From: JAJEAD01 sp964420925
Lineage (GTDB): Bacteria > Pseudomonadota > Gammaproteobacteria > HK1
Direction: 5' to 3'
Assembly: GCA_964420925.1 (NCBI GenBank)
Contig: CAYQVB010000116.1
Location: 8,715 to 72,714 of the forward strand
Length of the DNA stretch: 64,000 nt
The notes under the pieces are model-generated. The model did no database searches, was not told where the DNA came from, and saw only the letters and a list, made by a program, of their open reading frames with translations. The stretch's first letter is position 1. The number at the start of each line of letters is the position of its first letter. Shown here piece by piece: positions 24,201 to 32,357 of this stretch. The position numbers were made by a program, and so were the translations under genes.

Positions 24201-26186
24201 TCACCGCCGGGAGGCGCGAAACTCGTGCAGCTCTCTGGAGAACAGGGGTTCGTCGGGCAAGCGCTCGATCGCTCGAAGATAGGCATCTTCGACATCTCGC
24301 GCCGGGGCATCCAGCCAGTTGCGGATGCGCGCCAGCTCCCGCCACGCCCAGGCGTGCCGGGCGGGCGACGCATCGAGCTGGATTACGCGTTCGAGGAGGG
24401 TCCGTGCCTCGTTGAGGAGTCGGCGGCGGGACTCGTCCTGGCGATCCCTGAGAGCTTGGCCGGACAACCAGATCTTGGTCTGTGCGAACTCGAGAAGCGC
24501 GCGTGCATCGGCGTTCACCGTCTCGCCCGCGCGCTCGAAGTACCGGTGCGCGATGCGGGAATCGCGCGCGCGTCGGGCGAGGATGGCCGCGTCAATGGCG
24601 TCCTGTCCGAACATGGCAGACCGGTCCTGTCGAAGGAGCTGCAGCGCCCTTTTCGTTTCGCTCTCGCCTCCGGCATCAATCAGGACGTCGACCAGCACGT
24701 TCGCGACGTGTGGCACGGCATGTTCGGGCCCACTCGCCTTGAAGGCGTCGAGAACTTCTTCCGCGCGCTCGATCTCGTGGCGCTCGGCGTAGGCACGTAT
24801 CACCTCTGAAGCGAGGATTGCCGACGCCTGGTTCGACCTCCAGGTGGACTCGATTCGGCGAAATGCCTCCTCGTGCTCTCCAAGGGTCCGGAGGTGGACA
24901 GCGTCCCGCAGCGCCGAGAGCGCTCCGTACTCCGGATGAGCCGGCAATGTAGCCTGGAAGAAGGTTCGTTGCTCGTCGAACTCGAAGCGGGGCACCGGCG
25001 ACCCGTTGGCTTCCATTACCCGGAAGACCCTCGGCAATCCGGTGAGTCGTCCTTCCGCCAGCCCGAGCTCCTTCAGGAACTCGCCGATACGCCGATTGCG
25101 CGCGGGTACGGCACGAGCTTCCGCGTTCGCGGTCAGGTGGCGTGCTTCGATACCCGGGACCGGGCCGGGATAGCTGATGACCTCGACTCGATTCGGATAG
25201 AGGTAGACCTTGGTCGGCTCGGGCTGATCGACGTCGTAGCTCCGGTGATACACCGCGTTGACGAGAGTCTCACGGAGTGCGGGAAGGGGGTAGCTCACCC
25301 ATCCACGCACCTGGCTTCGATCTCGCTGCTTCTGGAGATGGTAGGTCGAAAGATTCTCGAGATAGTTCAGGCAGTCGCAAAGCTGATCGACGAGCGCTCC
25401 ACCGAAAGTTCGTTCCTCCTGTACGACTCCGGCTCGATCGGCAGCGAACTGGACGACCTCAATCTTCGCGCCGCGAAACCAGTTCGCGGGATCGCTGGAG
25501 AAGAAGAGCAGGCCCGCATTCTTCGGCACTTCGTGGTCGTTGACCTGTGCCGTGATCCGCATGCGCCGATAGACCTCCCTCGCGCTCGGCTCGTCGAGCA
25601 GCCCACTTCGAATATCACGCAGAAACTCGCGGACCTTCGCCTCGCGAATATCCTCGACCCGGGCATCGGACGCTCGCCGATCGTCCCAAGGCACACGGGC
25701 GGTCTGCTGGACGAGCGCCCGGATCAGATCGCCCCGTTGCTCGGCATCGACGGTCGCGGAGCCGAGACGGATCCAGTACCTGCGCGCCCCCCGAGAGCCA
25801 TCAGGGGCTCGATGGGGCCGCATCTCGCTCGCCGGGGCCCACACCACGAGGACGAGACGGTCCCCGACTGATTCCGGTGACAGGATCGGAGGATAGGGAG
25901 GATCGAGTCGGAGGCAGTTGCCGCGAATCCACTGCTGTGCCGCTTCGACCTGCTCGGAGGACAGACCGGCCGGCGGCAGCGCGGCTCGACCCTCCTCCTC
26001 CGCAACCCCGATGACGACGTAACCGCCGTTCAGGTTGTGATAGTCGTTCGCGAACGCGCAGATCGTCCGAAGCACCTGGGGTCCCACGGTGTCCGGATCC
26101 CAGGATGCCTTGAACTCCACTCGTTCCGACTCCACACCGCGGCAATAGAGCAGGTCGTCGAGGTTGATGGGCAAGATGGCGCTCAT
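24201..26186 (-). CDS. AlbA_2/Schlafen-domain protein with HATPase-like and TPR-like regions
   Basis: A 661-residue protein. Residues about 10-150 are an AlbA_2 (Schlafen) domain, with ESERVEFKASWDPDTVGPQV and GGYVVIGVAEEEGR. Residues about 200-400 resemble the HATPase_c_4 region of this family, with LRETLVNAVYHRSY and PNRVEVISYPGP. The C-terminal third (about 430-661) is helical and repeat-like (LRTLGEHEEAFRRIEST, YAERHEIERAEEVLDAF, RRYLLNEA-type helices), suggestive of TPR units. Proteins of this family are often called ATP-dependent helicases or regulators without proof, and several occur in phage-defence loci. The TPR-like tail is uncommon. The gene stands alone between the transporter and an LLM enzyme. 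Confidence 0.7.
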   Translation of the reverse strand: MSAILPINLDDLLYCRGVESERVEFKASWDPDTVGPQVLRTICAFANDYHNLNGGYVVIGVAEEEGRAALPPAGLSSEQVEAAQQWIRGNCLRLDPPYPPILSPESVGDRLVLVVWAPASEMRPHRAPDGSRGARRYWIRLGSATVDAEQRGDLIRALVQQTARVPWDDRRASDARVEDIREAKVREFLRDIRSGLLDEPSAREVYRRMRITAQVNDHEVPKNAGLLFFSSDPANWFRGAKIEVVQFAADRAGVVQEERTFGGALVDQLCDCLNYLENLSTYHLQKQRDRSQVRGWVSYPLPALRETLVNAVYHRSYDVDQPEPTKVYLYPNRVEVISYPGPVPGIEARHLTANAEARAVPARNRRIGEFLKELGLAEGRLTGLPRVFRVMEANGSPVPRFEFDEQRTFFQATLPAHPEYGALSALRDAVHLRTLGEHEEAFRRIESTWRSNQASAILASEVIRAYAERHEIERAEEVLDAFKASGPEHAVPHVANVLVDVLIDAGGESETKRALQLLRQDRSAMFGQDAIDAAILARRARDSRIAHRYFERAGETVNADARALLEFAQTKIWLSGQALRDRQDESRRRLLNEARTLLERVIQLDASPARHAWAWRELARIRNWLDAPARDVEDAYLRAIERLPDEPLFSRELHEFRASRR

Positions 26187-26511
26187 GAGTGAATTATCGC
26201 CTCACACCGGAGTGTTCGTCGCGGATTGGACCTGCTGCGTCCCGGCCCGAGGTGCCCCTGTCAAACTCCCCCACACCCAGACGACGAGCCCACGGTCCTC
26301 CAGGCCAATCACCAAGTCATCGGTCACCGGGACCGCTTGCGGACCGACACGAAAGTGCCCGCGCGGTGGGTTTGGGACGGGTGCGGACCGTACCCCGGGG
26401 ACAGCACGAGTGGACAACGATGCAAAATTGGAGTTCCGTCATTCCCCTGATTCTCGGATATCCGCGAGAATGACCGAATGGCTTACTGTTCTCTGCGAGA
26501 GGGGTTGAAGC
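26187..26511. other. 325-base divergent gap with a hairpin repeat near its right end
   Basis: The gap separates the Schlafen-like gene from the LLM enzyme gene and carries repeat copy 3 at 26434-26480. A minus-strand frame (26202-26417) contains VTDDLVIGLEDRG, faintly like the start of DUF2442 proteins, but nothing else supports a gene. Confidence 0.45.
26434..26480 (+). repeat. Dispersed hairpin repeat, copy 3 (diverged)
   Basis: TTCCGTCATTCCCCTGATT followed by CTCGGATATCCGCGAGAATG. It contains the perfect palindrome CGGATATCCG and nested arms ATTCTCG/CGAGAAT. It begins like the other copies and ends 32 bases before the LLM gene start. Confidence 0.55.
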
Positions 26512-27390
26512 GTGAAACTCGGAGTCATCCTTCCCAGCGCGGGCCCGAACACCGGTGCCGACAACATCGTCGCCACCGCGAAGCTCGCGGCCGAGTTGGG
26601 CTTCGACTCGCTGTGGCTCACCGATCACGTGGTGCTCGCGGAGCGGGTTGACGCCGTCTATCCCTACCGCAGCCACGGACGCTGGGACTACCCGCCCGAC
26701 ACTCCCTGGCTGGATCCCCTCCTCAGCCTCTCCTGGGCCGGAGCCGCAGCGCCCGCGCTCGAACTCGGCACTTCCGTCCTGGTGCTGCCGATCCGCAACC
26801 CCGTGCTGCTCGCCAAGCAGGTGTCGAGCCTGGACTACCTGAGCGGGGGCCGCGTCATCCTCGGAGTGGGCGCAGGCTGGATGGAGGAGGAGTTCGACAT
26901 CATCGGCGAGCCGTTCGCGGGACGGGGGGCGCGGGCCGAGGAGATGGTGGCGCTCATGCGCCGCTACTGGAGCGGGGAGTCGGTCGAGTTCGAGGGGCGG
27001 CACTACCAGATCCCCACGCCTGCCCGCATGTACCCGCGCCCCGCGCGGGGAAGCATCCCCATCCTGTGGGGAGGACACACCGATGCCGCGCTACGCCGCG
27101 TCGCCCGCTGCGGCGACGGCTGGCACCCGACCCAAATCTCCCTCGCTGCACTTGAGGAAGGGCTCGGCCGCCTCCGCCGCTACTGCGAAGCCGAGGGCCG
27201 GGACCCCGACTCACTGTCCATCATCGCCCGGCCCGGCGACACCTACGAGGTCGACGAAGCGGCCCACGCTCGCCACGTCGAGCTCGGAGTCGACCACCTC
27301 GTCATCGATACCCCCATCAAGGAACCCGACCCGGGCCTCGCGCGCCTGCGGGCACGCATGGAGCGGGTGGCGGCGATTTGCAGGAACTGA
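26512..27390 (+). CDS. LLM-class (luciferase-like) flavin-dependent oxidoreductase
   Basis: A 292-residue protein of the bacterial luciferase-like family. It shows LGFDSLWLTDHVVLAERVD at the N-terminus, LGTSVLVLPIRNPVLLAKQVSS and GVGAGWMEEEFDIIG, all common in the F420-dependent branch (TIGR03619-like). The barrel motif PILWGGHTDAALRR is present. Whether it uses F420 or FMN cannot be decided, and no F420 biosynthesis gene is in the window. The start is a GTG at 26512. Confidence 0.8.
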   Translation: MKLGVILPSAGPNTGADNIVATAKLAAELGFDSLWLTDHVVLAERVDAVYPYRSHGRWDYPPDTPWLDPLLSLSWAGAAAPALELGTSVLVLPIRNPVLLAKQVSSLDYLSGGRVILGVGAGWMEEEFDIIGEPFAGRGARAEEMVALMRRYWSGESVEFEGRHYQIPTPARMYPRPARGSIPILWGGHTDAALRRVARCGDGWHPTQISLAALEEGLGRLRRYCEAEGRDPDSLSIIARPGDTYEVDEAAHARHVELGVDHLVIDTPIKEPDPGLARLRARMERVAAICRN

Positions 27391-28136
27391 CCGCGCGTGT
27401 TGCGATTGACTCTACGCCACGACTGCCGATTGACCGTCATGCCGTGCCGCTTCCGCACAACTTTCAGACTCTGCTTACGCCACGACGGAATCCGCGCACT
27501 ACATCACGTCTAGCCACCCGAAATGCAAGAGCTCAAATGGCGTCCGGACCACCTTAGCCTCCCTGGGTTCACTCTTCGTCCGAATTCCATCCCCTGAGCC
27601 CGACGAGCGGTCCTCCCGTGCAAGAGTCGGTGGAAAGGTTACCGAGCATCCCTCCTGCGTCCAAACCCTGAACAAACCATCAGTGTGCTAGAGTTACGCT
27701 CCTCCGACTGCCCCGATAACACGCTAGGCTGACGGAACAAAACGTCCCAATAATTGGATCTGAAGACCATTCCACATGTATCAGCACATCGAGCAGCAAA
27801 TGCCGCAAGTTTAACTTGCAGCACCGCCTCTGCCGTTCCGAAGGGCCACCAATCTCAACGGAAAGAATAAAGCAACACATTGTCCATAGCGCATGAGCTT
27901 TTCGACGCTACAGGTGATCTGTAGGAATCGCTAACGAGGCCCTAACCCATGTAGAACCCGTCGCTCACCCCGCAATGCCTCGAAGGCTAGGGACAAAAGT
28001 AAGGCACTAACATCCTCCCGACCGAACAAAGGTACGTTATTATAAATCGCTTTCGGAGGTGTACCCACACTACCGCTTACAGGTATCGACTTCGTGGCGC
28101 CCTCATAAACTCAGCGAGCAGTAGATTCCCACTCAC
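27391..28136. other. 746-base gap of lower GC content upstream of the Doc-like gene
   Basis: Base composition falls clearly below the rest of the window and stays low through the Doc-like gene. No coding frame with a recognisable product was found, and no antitoxin of the Phd type is visible. An AT-rich TTATTATAAAT near 28037-28047 could be a -10 region. The stretch and the gene after it look like one acquired segment. Confidence 0.5.
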
Positions 28137-28952
28137 ATGGCACTGAAGACACTTTCCGTTGAAGAGGTACTACGGATCCATGAAATTCTGGTCGAGGACT
28201 TCATGGAGTCTCATGATCCGATATCACCTGCTGGAGTACGAAGTGAACAACTTCTGGAGTCTGCCGTATCACGACAATGGACTAGTCTTGGCGACATCCG
28301 AAAGTACCCCGAGCCCATTGATAACGCATCAACTCTGCTTTATGGACTATGTGGAGATCATCCCTTTCACAATGGAAACAAGAGAACAGCCCTGGTTGCT
28401 ATGTTAGCTCACCTTGACAAGAACAAGCTAACAGTATATGGCGCAAATCAAAAGGATCTCTATGGATTTATGTTGAACGTTGCTTCGCACAAGATAGGAA
28501 TCAGCAGAGACAAACGGAGAAGGAGGCCGGAGAGAAGACGGGATACTGATGAAGAGGTTGCCGCGATTTCCGCTTGGCTGTCGAGGAGAGTGGATCGAGT
28601 AGCTCGAGGAGAGAAGGAAGTCACTTATCGGGACTTGAACATCATTATCCAGAGATTTGGCTACTCGCTCAGTAGTCCTAAAAACAACTCAATAGATATC
28701 GTCAAGCAGGAGACGATCACTAAGGGACTAGTAAGAAAGAAGACCGTTGAGGTCTCGAAGCGGGTGGGCAACATACCTTACCCTGGAGAGCGAAAGATTG
28801 TCTCAGTTAGAACAATCAAGTACGTAAGGAAGCTCTGCAAACTTACGGAGGAGGATGGAGTCGATAGCGATGCATTCTACTATGACACTGCGATACTCTA
28901 TGGTTTTGTGAACAAGTACAGAAAGGTACTTCGTCATCTTGCGAGAACATGA
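28137..28952 (+). CDS. Doc/Fic-family protein with an extra C-terminal domain
   Basis: A 271-residue protein. Residues 1-125 match death-on-curing/Fic proteins: the helix before the active loop ends in LLYGLCGD and the core motif is HPFHNGNKRTALVAML (H75 to about 90). In Doc/Fic enzymes the acidic residue after HPFx binds Mg; here that position is N79. A basic linker (RDKRRRRPERRR) leads to a second domain (about 140-271) that I cannot name firmly. It has LNIIIQRFGYSLS and NIPYPGERKIVSVRTIKYVR, which faintly recall HicA-type folds. Codon use is AT-rich, unlike neighbours, so transfer is likely. No antitoxin gene is adjacent. Confidence 0.65.
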   Translation: MALKTLSVEEVLRIHEILVEDFMESHDPISPAGVRSEQLLESAVSRQWTSLGDIRKYPEPIDNASTLLYGLCGDHPFHNGNKRTALVAMLAHLDKNKLTVYGANQKDLYGFMLNVASHKIGISRDKRRRRPERRRDTDEEVAAISAWLSRRVDRVARGEKEVTYRDLNIIIQRFGYSLSSPKNNSIDIVKQETITKGLVRKKTVEVSKRVGNIPYPGERKIVSVRTIKYVRKLCKLTEEDGVDSDAFYYDTAILYGFVNKYRKVLRHLART

Positions 28953-29020
28953 CCACACGCTCTCAGCGTGACCGACTGTCACATGAACACGATCTCAGAA
29001 CACACAGAACAATACTCGGC

Positions 29021-29277
29021 CTCAGGAGACGGACGCTCAGGCGGTTCAGGGAGCGCGGCACCTGCTCCCTGAGCATCGCGAGACGGTGCGCGACATGCTG
29101 CCCCGGCTTAACGCCTGTGCAGGCGCCGATGACATGAACCTCCCCGGATTCCGATTGCATCGACTCAAGGGAGGTCTCGCCGGTTTCTGGGCCGTGACGG
29201 TGCGCGCCAATTGGCGCATTGTCTTCCGCTTCGAAGACAACCACGCCGTCGATGTCGACTATCTCGATTATCACTAG
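29021..29277 (+). pseudogene. higB: HigB/RelE-type toxin gene with an apparent frameshift
   Basis: From the ATG at 29086 the translation ends with DDMNLPGFRLHRLKGGLAGF and WRIVFRFEDNHAVDVDYLDYH, the conserved core of HigB toxins. That start gives only 63 residues against about 92 for the family. Upstream in the same frame, HLLPEHRETVRDML extends the match to about 29059. The expected preceding helix (LRRFRERG) is in another frame at 29036-29059. One missing base near 29057-29060 would explain this. The toxin is therefore probably broken unless the shift is a sequencing error. The antitoxin gene follows 11 bases later. Confidence 0.65.
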
Positions 29278-29288
29278 GGAACCTACCC

Positions 29289-29576
29289 ATGCTCATGCAC
29301 GATCCGCCCCATCCCGGTGCATTCATACGACGCCAGTGCCTCGAGCCCCTGGGACTCACGGTCACCGAGGCCGCGAAGGGCCTCGCGGTCTCGCGAAACA
29401 CCCTCTCTATGCTGCTGAACGGTCGACTCGGAATCTCTCCCGAAATGGCGATACGGCTCTCCAAAGCGTTCGGGGGCAGTCCCGAGAACTGGCTGCAGCA
29501 GCAACTGCAGTACGATCTATGGCATACCCAGCAGAACCGCAAAGAGGTACCGGTACGCCGATTCGTCGTTGCTTGA
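29289..29576 (+). CDS. higA: Type II antitoxin, HigA family
   Basis: A 95-residue XRE-type regulator with MHDPPHPGAFIRRQCLEPLG, the standard HigA opening. A helix-turn-helix follows (TVTEAAKGLAVSRNTLSMLL) and then the SPENWLQQQLQYDLW segment. HigA binds its toxin and represses the operon. The ATG at 29289 matches family starts; a second ATG two codons in is possible. It appears intact although its partner gene does not. Confidence 0.85.
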   Translation: MLMHDPPHPGAFIRRQCLEPLGLTVTEAAKGLAVSRNTLSMLLNGRLGISPEMAIRLSKAFGGSPENWLQQQLQYDLWHTQQNRKEVPVRRFVVA

Positions 29577-29634
29577 CCGCAGTCCGACAGCCACTCGACC
29601 GGGACGACCCAGCGGCAAGGGACGGGACGGCCCC

Positions 29635-31200
29635 TCAGTGCCGGAAGTGCCGCATCCCGGTAAACACCATCGCCAGCCCGTGCTCGTCGGCGGCCGCGAT
29701 GACCTCGCCGTCGCGTCGCGAGCCGCCGGGCTGTACGAGCGCGGTGACGCCGGCCGCGGCCGCGGTGTCGACGCTGTCCCGAAAGGGAAAGAAGGCGTCC
29801 GATGCGAGCACCGTGCCGGCGAGGTCGAAGCCCTCGTCGGCGGCCTTGATGGCGGCGATACGCGCCGAGTACACGCGGCTCATCTGCCCCGCCCCGATGC
29901 CGATGGTCATGCCGTCCCGGCAGTAGACGATGGCGTTCGACTTCACGTGCTTGACGACCTTCCAGGCGAAAAGCAGGTCGGCGCGTTCCGCCGCGCGGGG
30001 GGCGCGCTTCGTCACTACCTTGAGATCCTCGACTCCGATTTCACCCAGGTCGCGTTCCTGCACCAGCAGCCCGCCGTTGACCGATTTCAAGTCGATGGCG
30101 GGCTCTCGCTCTGCATCGAGTGGTCCGCAGGCGAGCACCCGGACATCGGGCTTGGTGGCCATGGCCCGTAAGGCGTCGGGCGCTACGGAGGGCGCTATCA
30201 CGACCTCTACGAACTGCCGTTCGAGGATGGCCCTTGCGGCGACTGCATCGAGGGGACGATTGAATGCGATGATGCCGCCGAACGCGGCGCTCGGGTCGGT
30301 GGAGAAGGCCCGCTCGTAGGCGGAGAGGCTGCCTTCTCCCATCGCCACTCCGCAGGGGTTGGCGTGCTTGACGATGACGCAGGCGGGAGGCTCGAAGGCG
30401 CGCACGCACTCGAGCGCGGCGTCGGCGTCGGCGACGTTGTTGTAGGAGAGCGGCTTCCCCTGGAGCAGCTCGGCGCTCGATATCGAGGCCTCGCCGCGCT
30501 GCGCATCCGCGTAGAAGGCGGCGCGCTGGTGGGGATTCTCGCCGTAGCGCATCTCGCGGAGCAGGCGCCAGGACCGGCTCCAGGTACCGGGAAAGGCGCC
30601 GTTGCCTTCCCCGGCGACGACAGCGCCGAAGTAGCCGGCGATGGCGCGGTCGTACCGCGCGGTATGCTCGAAGGCCTTGGCGGCGAGGCGGCGGCGGGTC
30701 GCCTCCCCGAGCCGCCGGCCCCGCCGTTCGAGCTCCTCGAGAAGCGGAGCGTAGTCGGCGCTGTCCACCACCGCCGCGACCGCGGCATGGTTCTTGGCCG
30801 CCGCCCGCAGCATGGCGGGGCCGCCGATGTCGATATTCTCGGTCGCGGTCGTGAGGTCGCAGTCCGGGTCGGCGACCGTGCGCTCGAAGGGGTACAGGTT
30901 GACCACGACCATGCCGATGGGGGCGATGCCGTGCTCGGCCATCACCGCCTGGTCCACGTCCGGCCGGCCGAGCAGGGCGCCGTGAATCTTCGGATGCAGG
31001 GTCTTCACCCGGCCGCCCATGATCTCCGGGAAACCGGTGTAGTCGGACACGTCCCGGACCTCGACTCCTCCGCTGCGGAGCGTGGCCGCGGTGCCCCCGG
31101 TGGAGAGGACCTCGATGCCCATTGCGGCCAGCGCGCGGACGAAATCCACCACTCCGGTCTTGTCGGACACGCTGACCAGGACCCGGCCGACTATCGGCAT
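29635..31200 (-). CDS. purH: Bifunctional AICAR formyltransferase/IMP cyclohydrolase (PurH)
   Basis: A 521-residue enzyme for the last two steps of IMP synthesis. The N-terminal cyclohydrolase (MGS-like) domain shows LSTGGTAATLR and SDYTGFPEIMGGRVKTLHPK. The C-terminal formyltransferase domain shows the catalytic KHANPCG and SDAFFPF. The ATG at 31200 follows GGGGAG six bases away, and an upstream ATG at 31257 is rejected. It lies downstream of fis on the same strand, an arrangement seen in gammaproteobacteria (fis-purH). Confidence 0.95.
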   Translation of the reverse strand: MPIVGRVLVSVSDKTGVVDFVRALAAMGIEVLSTGGTAATLRSGGVEVRDVSDYTGFPEIMGGRVKTLHPKIHGALLGRPDVDQAVMAEHGIAPIGMVVVNLYPFERTVADPDCDLTTATENIDIGGPAMLRAAAKNHAAVAAVVDSADYAPLLEELERRGRRLGEATRRRLAAKAFEHTARYDRAIAGYFGAVVAGEGNGAFPGTWSRSWRLLREMRYGENPHQRAAFYADAQRGEASISSAELLQGKPLSYNNVADADAALECVRAFEPPACVIVKHANPCGVAMGEGSLSAYERAFSTDPSAAFGGIIAFNRPLDAVAARAILERQFVEVVIAPSVAPDALRAMATKPDVRVLACGPLDAEREPAIDLKSVNGGLLVQERDLGEIGVEDLKVVTKRAPRAAERADLLFAWKVVKHVKSNAIVYCRDGMTIGIGAGQMSRVYSARIAAIKAADEGFDLAGTVLASDAFFPFRDSVDTAAAAGVTALVQPGGSRRDGEVIAAADEHGLAMVFTGMRHFRH

Positions 31201-31293
31201 CGACAACTCCCCGCGTGGAGCCCGGCCGTGGTGGTGAGCCACCCCACTGTCGAACAAGGAGCTTCGGGAATGCCTGCGTGCCCGAGTTGCCTG

Positions 31294-31326
31294 TTTCCGT
31301 CATTCCTGCGCAAGCAGGAATACATG
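31294..31326 (+). repeat. Dispersed hairpin repeat, copy 4
   Basis: TTTCCGTCATTCCTGCGCAA then GCAGGAATACATGG. The arms ATTCCTGC/GCAGGAAT are perfect, with a GCAA tetraloop. It lies in the fis-purH gap, opposite in sense to transcription. Confidence 0.65.
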
Positions 31327-31453
31327 GAAAACAACGGGTTACAGGGCTTCACACTCATACGAGGATCGCAGGGATCAAGGGCGTGCCTGCGTACCGCAGA
31401 CACGGGCACGATGGCGGACAACCCGGCGAGGCGAGCGGAATCGGGAAGCAGAA

Positions 31454-31795
31454 TCAATCCAGCCGATGCTGCTGCAGTTTCTTGCGCAAGGTGCCCCGAT
31501 TGATCCCGAGCATCTGCGCCGCCTTGGTGCGACTGCCGCCGCTCCGGTCTAGCACCATCGTGAGCAAGGGCTTCTCGACCTCCCGCATCACGAGCGAGAA
31601 GAGATCCCGACACTCGTGCCCGTCGAGCGCTTCGAAGTAGCGCCGGAGCGCGTCGCTCACGCAGTCTTCGAGACGAACCTGCCCGTTTCCGGTTGCCGCG
31701 GCGAGCGTGGCATCGGCATGCAGTGGCGCACCTGCACCGGAGTCGCGGGCAGGCCCGCTCACGCCGGCATCTCGTCCCGCTCCTGACGAGAGCAC
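31454..31795 (-). CDS. fis: Fis-family nucleoid/DNA-binding protein
   Basis: A 113-residue protein. The C-terminal part (about 45-113) aligns with Fis: DALRRYFEALDGHECRDLFS, VEKPLLTMVL, and the helix-turn-helix TKAAQMLGINRGTLRKKLQQ. Fis bends DNA and tunes rRNA, recombination and origin activity. The N-terminal 40 residues are Gly/Ala/Ser-rich and longer than usual (E. coli Fis has 98 residues). The start is a GTG at 31795, and a later start is possible. purH lies downstream; dusB, which often precedes fis, is not seen. Confidence 0.85.
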   Translation of the reverse strand: MLSSGAGRDAGVSGPARDSGAGAPLHADATLAAATGNGQVRLEDCVSDALRRYFEALDGHECRDLFSLVMREVEKPLLTMVLDRSGGSRTKAAQMLGINRGTLRKKLQQHRLD

Positions 31796-31988
31796 ATTGT
31801 GCGACGCACGAAACCGAGAAACGGATCTTGGTCCACCATCATCCCTGCCCGTCCGTCTCCGCGGACTACTTCGGTAGGGGAGCCCCCCGCAGCGTCATCT
31901 TAACCCGACTTCCGCGGTCTGGTCTCAAGCGCCTCTAAGCCATTGATCGTGGGTTGCCGGTGGCCCGCTTGCGAGACGGCTGGACCTT

Positions 31989-32285
31989 CTATGAGTTCTC
32001 CCCTTGAGCCAGTGGAACGATACTCGAAGCGCGAATGGCGCAGTCGCGGGTAAGCAGCGGAATCCGATGCACGACGCTCGTGGCCGCGACAATCTCGTCC
32101 GCCGGGTCGCCCTTGAAATCAAGACGCGTCGAAGCTAGCGCGACTTCGACATCTATGGGCCATACATGGACCCGGTTCAGGACGCCCGCGACTTCCCGGT
32201 CTTCGAGATCCGCCTCGATGCGTCCGAGCTGGCGGAGCTTCGCCAGCTCCCAGAGCACGATCGCGGAAACGGCCCATAGTGGGTG
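31989..32285 (-). pseudogene. 5'-truncated VapC-like PIN-domain toxin remnant
   Basis: The open frame reads HPLWAVSAIVLWELAKLRQL near 32285-32226, then DFKGDPADEIVAATSVVHRI and PLLTRDCAIR. This is the middle and end of a PIN domain of the VapC type. The first strand with the essential Asp ('LLDTH') is missing, since the frame upstream runs into non-homologous sequence after the accC stop. No VapB antitoxin is seen. A GTG at 32258 could start an 89-residue product, but it would lack the active site. Confidence 0.6.
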
Positions 32286-32357
32286 AGGAGTCCCTGACGA
32301 TCCGGTGTCCGGCCCATCGCCCCACGGGTGCGGAGGGGTGGGGAAAAGGGCGCCTTC

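Noticed and set aside
26202..26417. Minus-strand frame with VTDDLVIGLEDRG, faintly like DUF2442
   Set aside because: Only about 12 residues resemble the family and the conserved later part is absent.
27680..27880. Cys-rich minus-strand open frame in the low-GC gap
   Set aside because: No homology, no ribosome-binding site, and the surrounding region looks non-coding.
32330..32357. GC-rich CCCCAC/GTGGGG pairing after accC as a terminator
   Set aside because: The loop is long and no T-run follows, so a terminator call is not supported.
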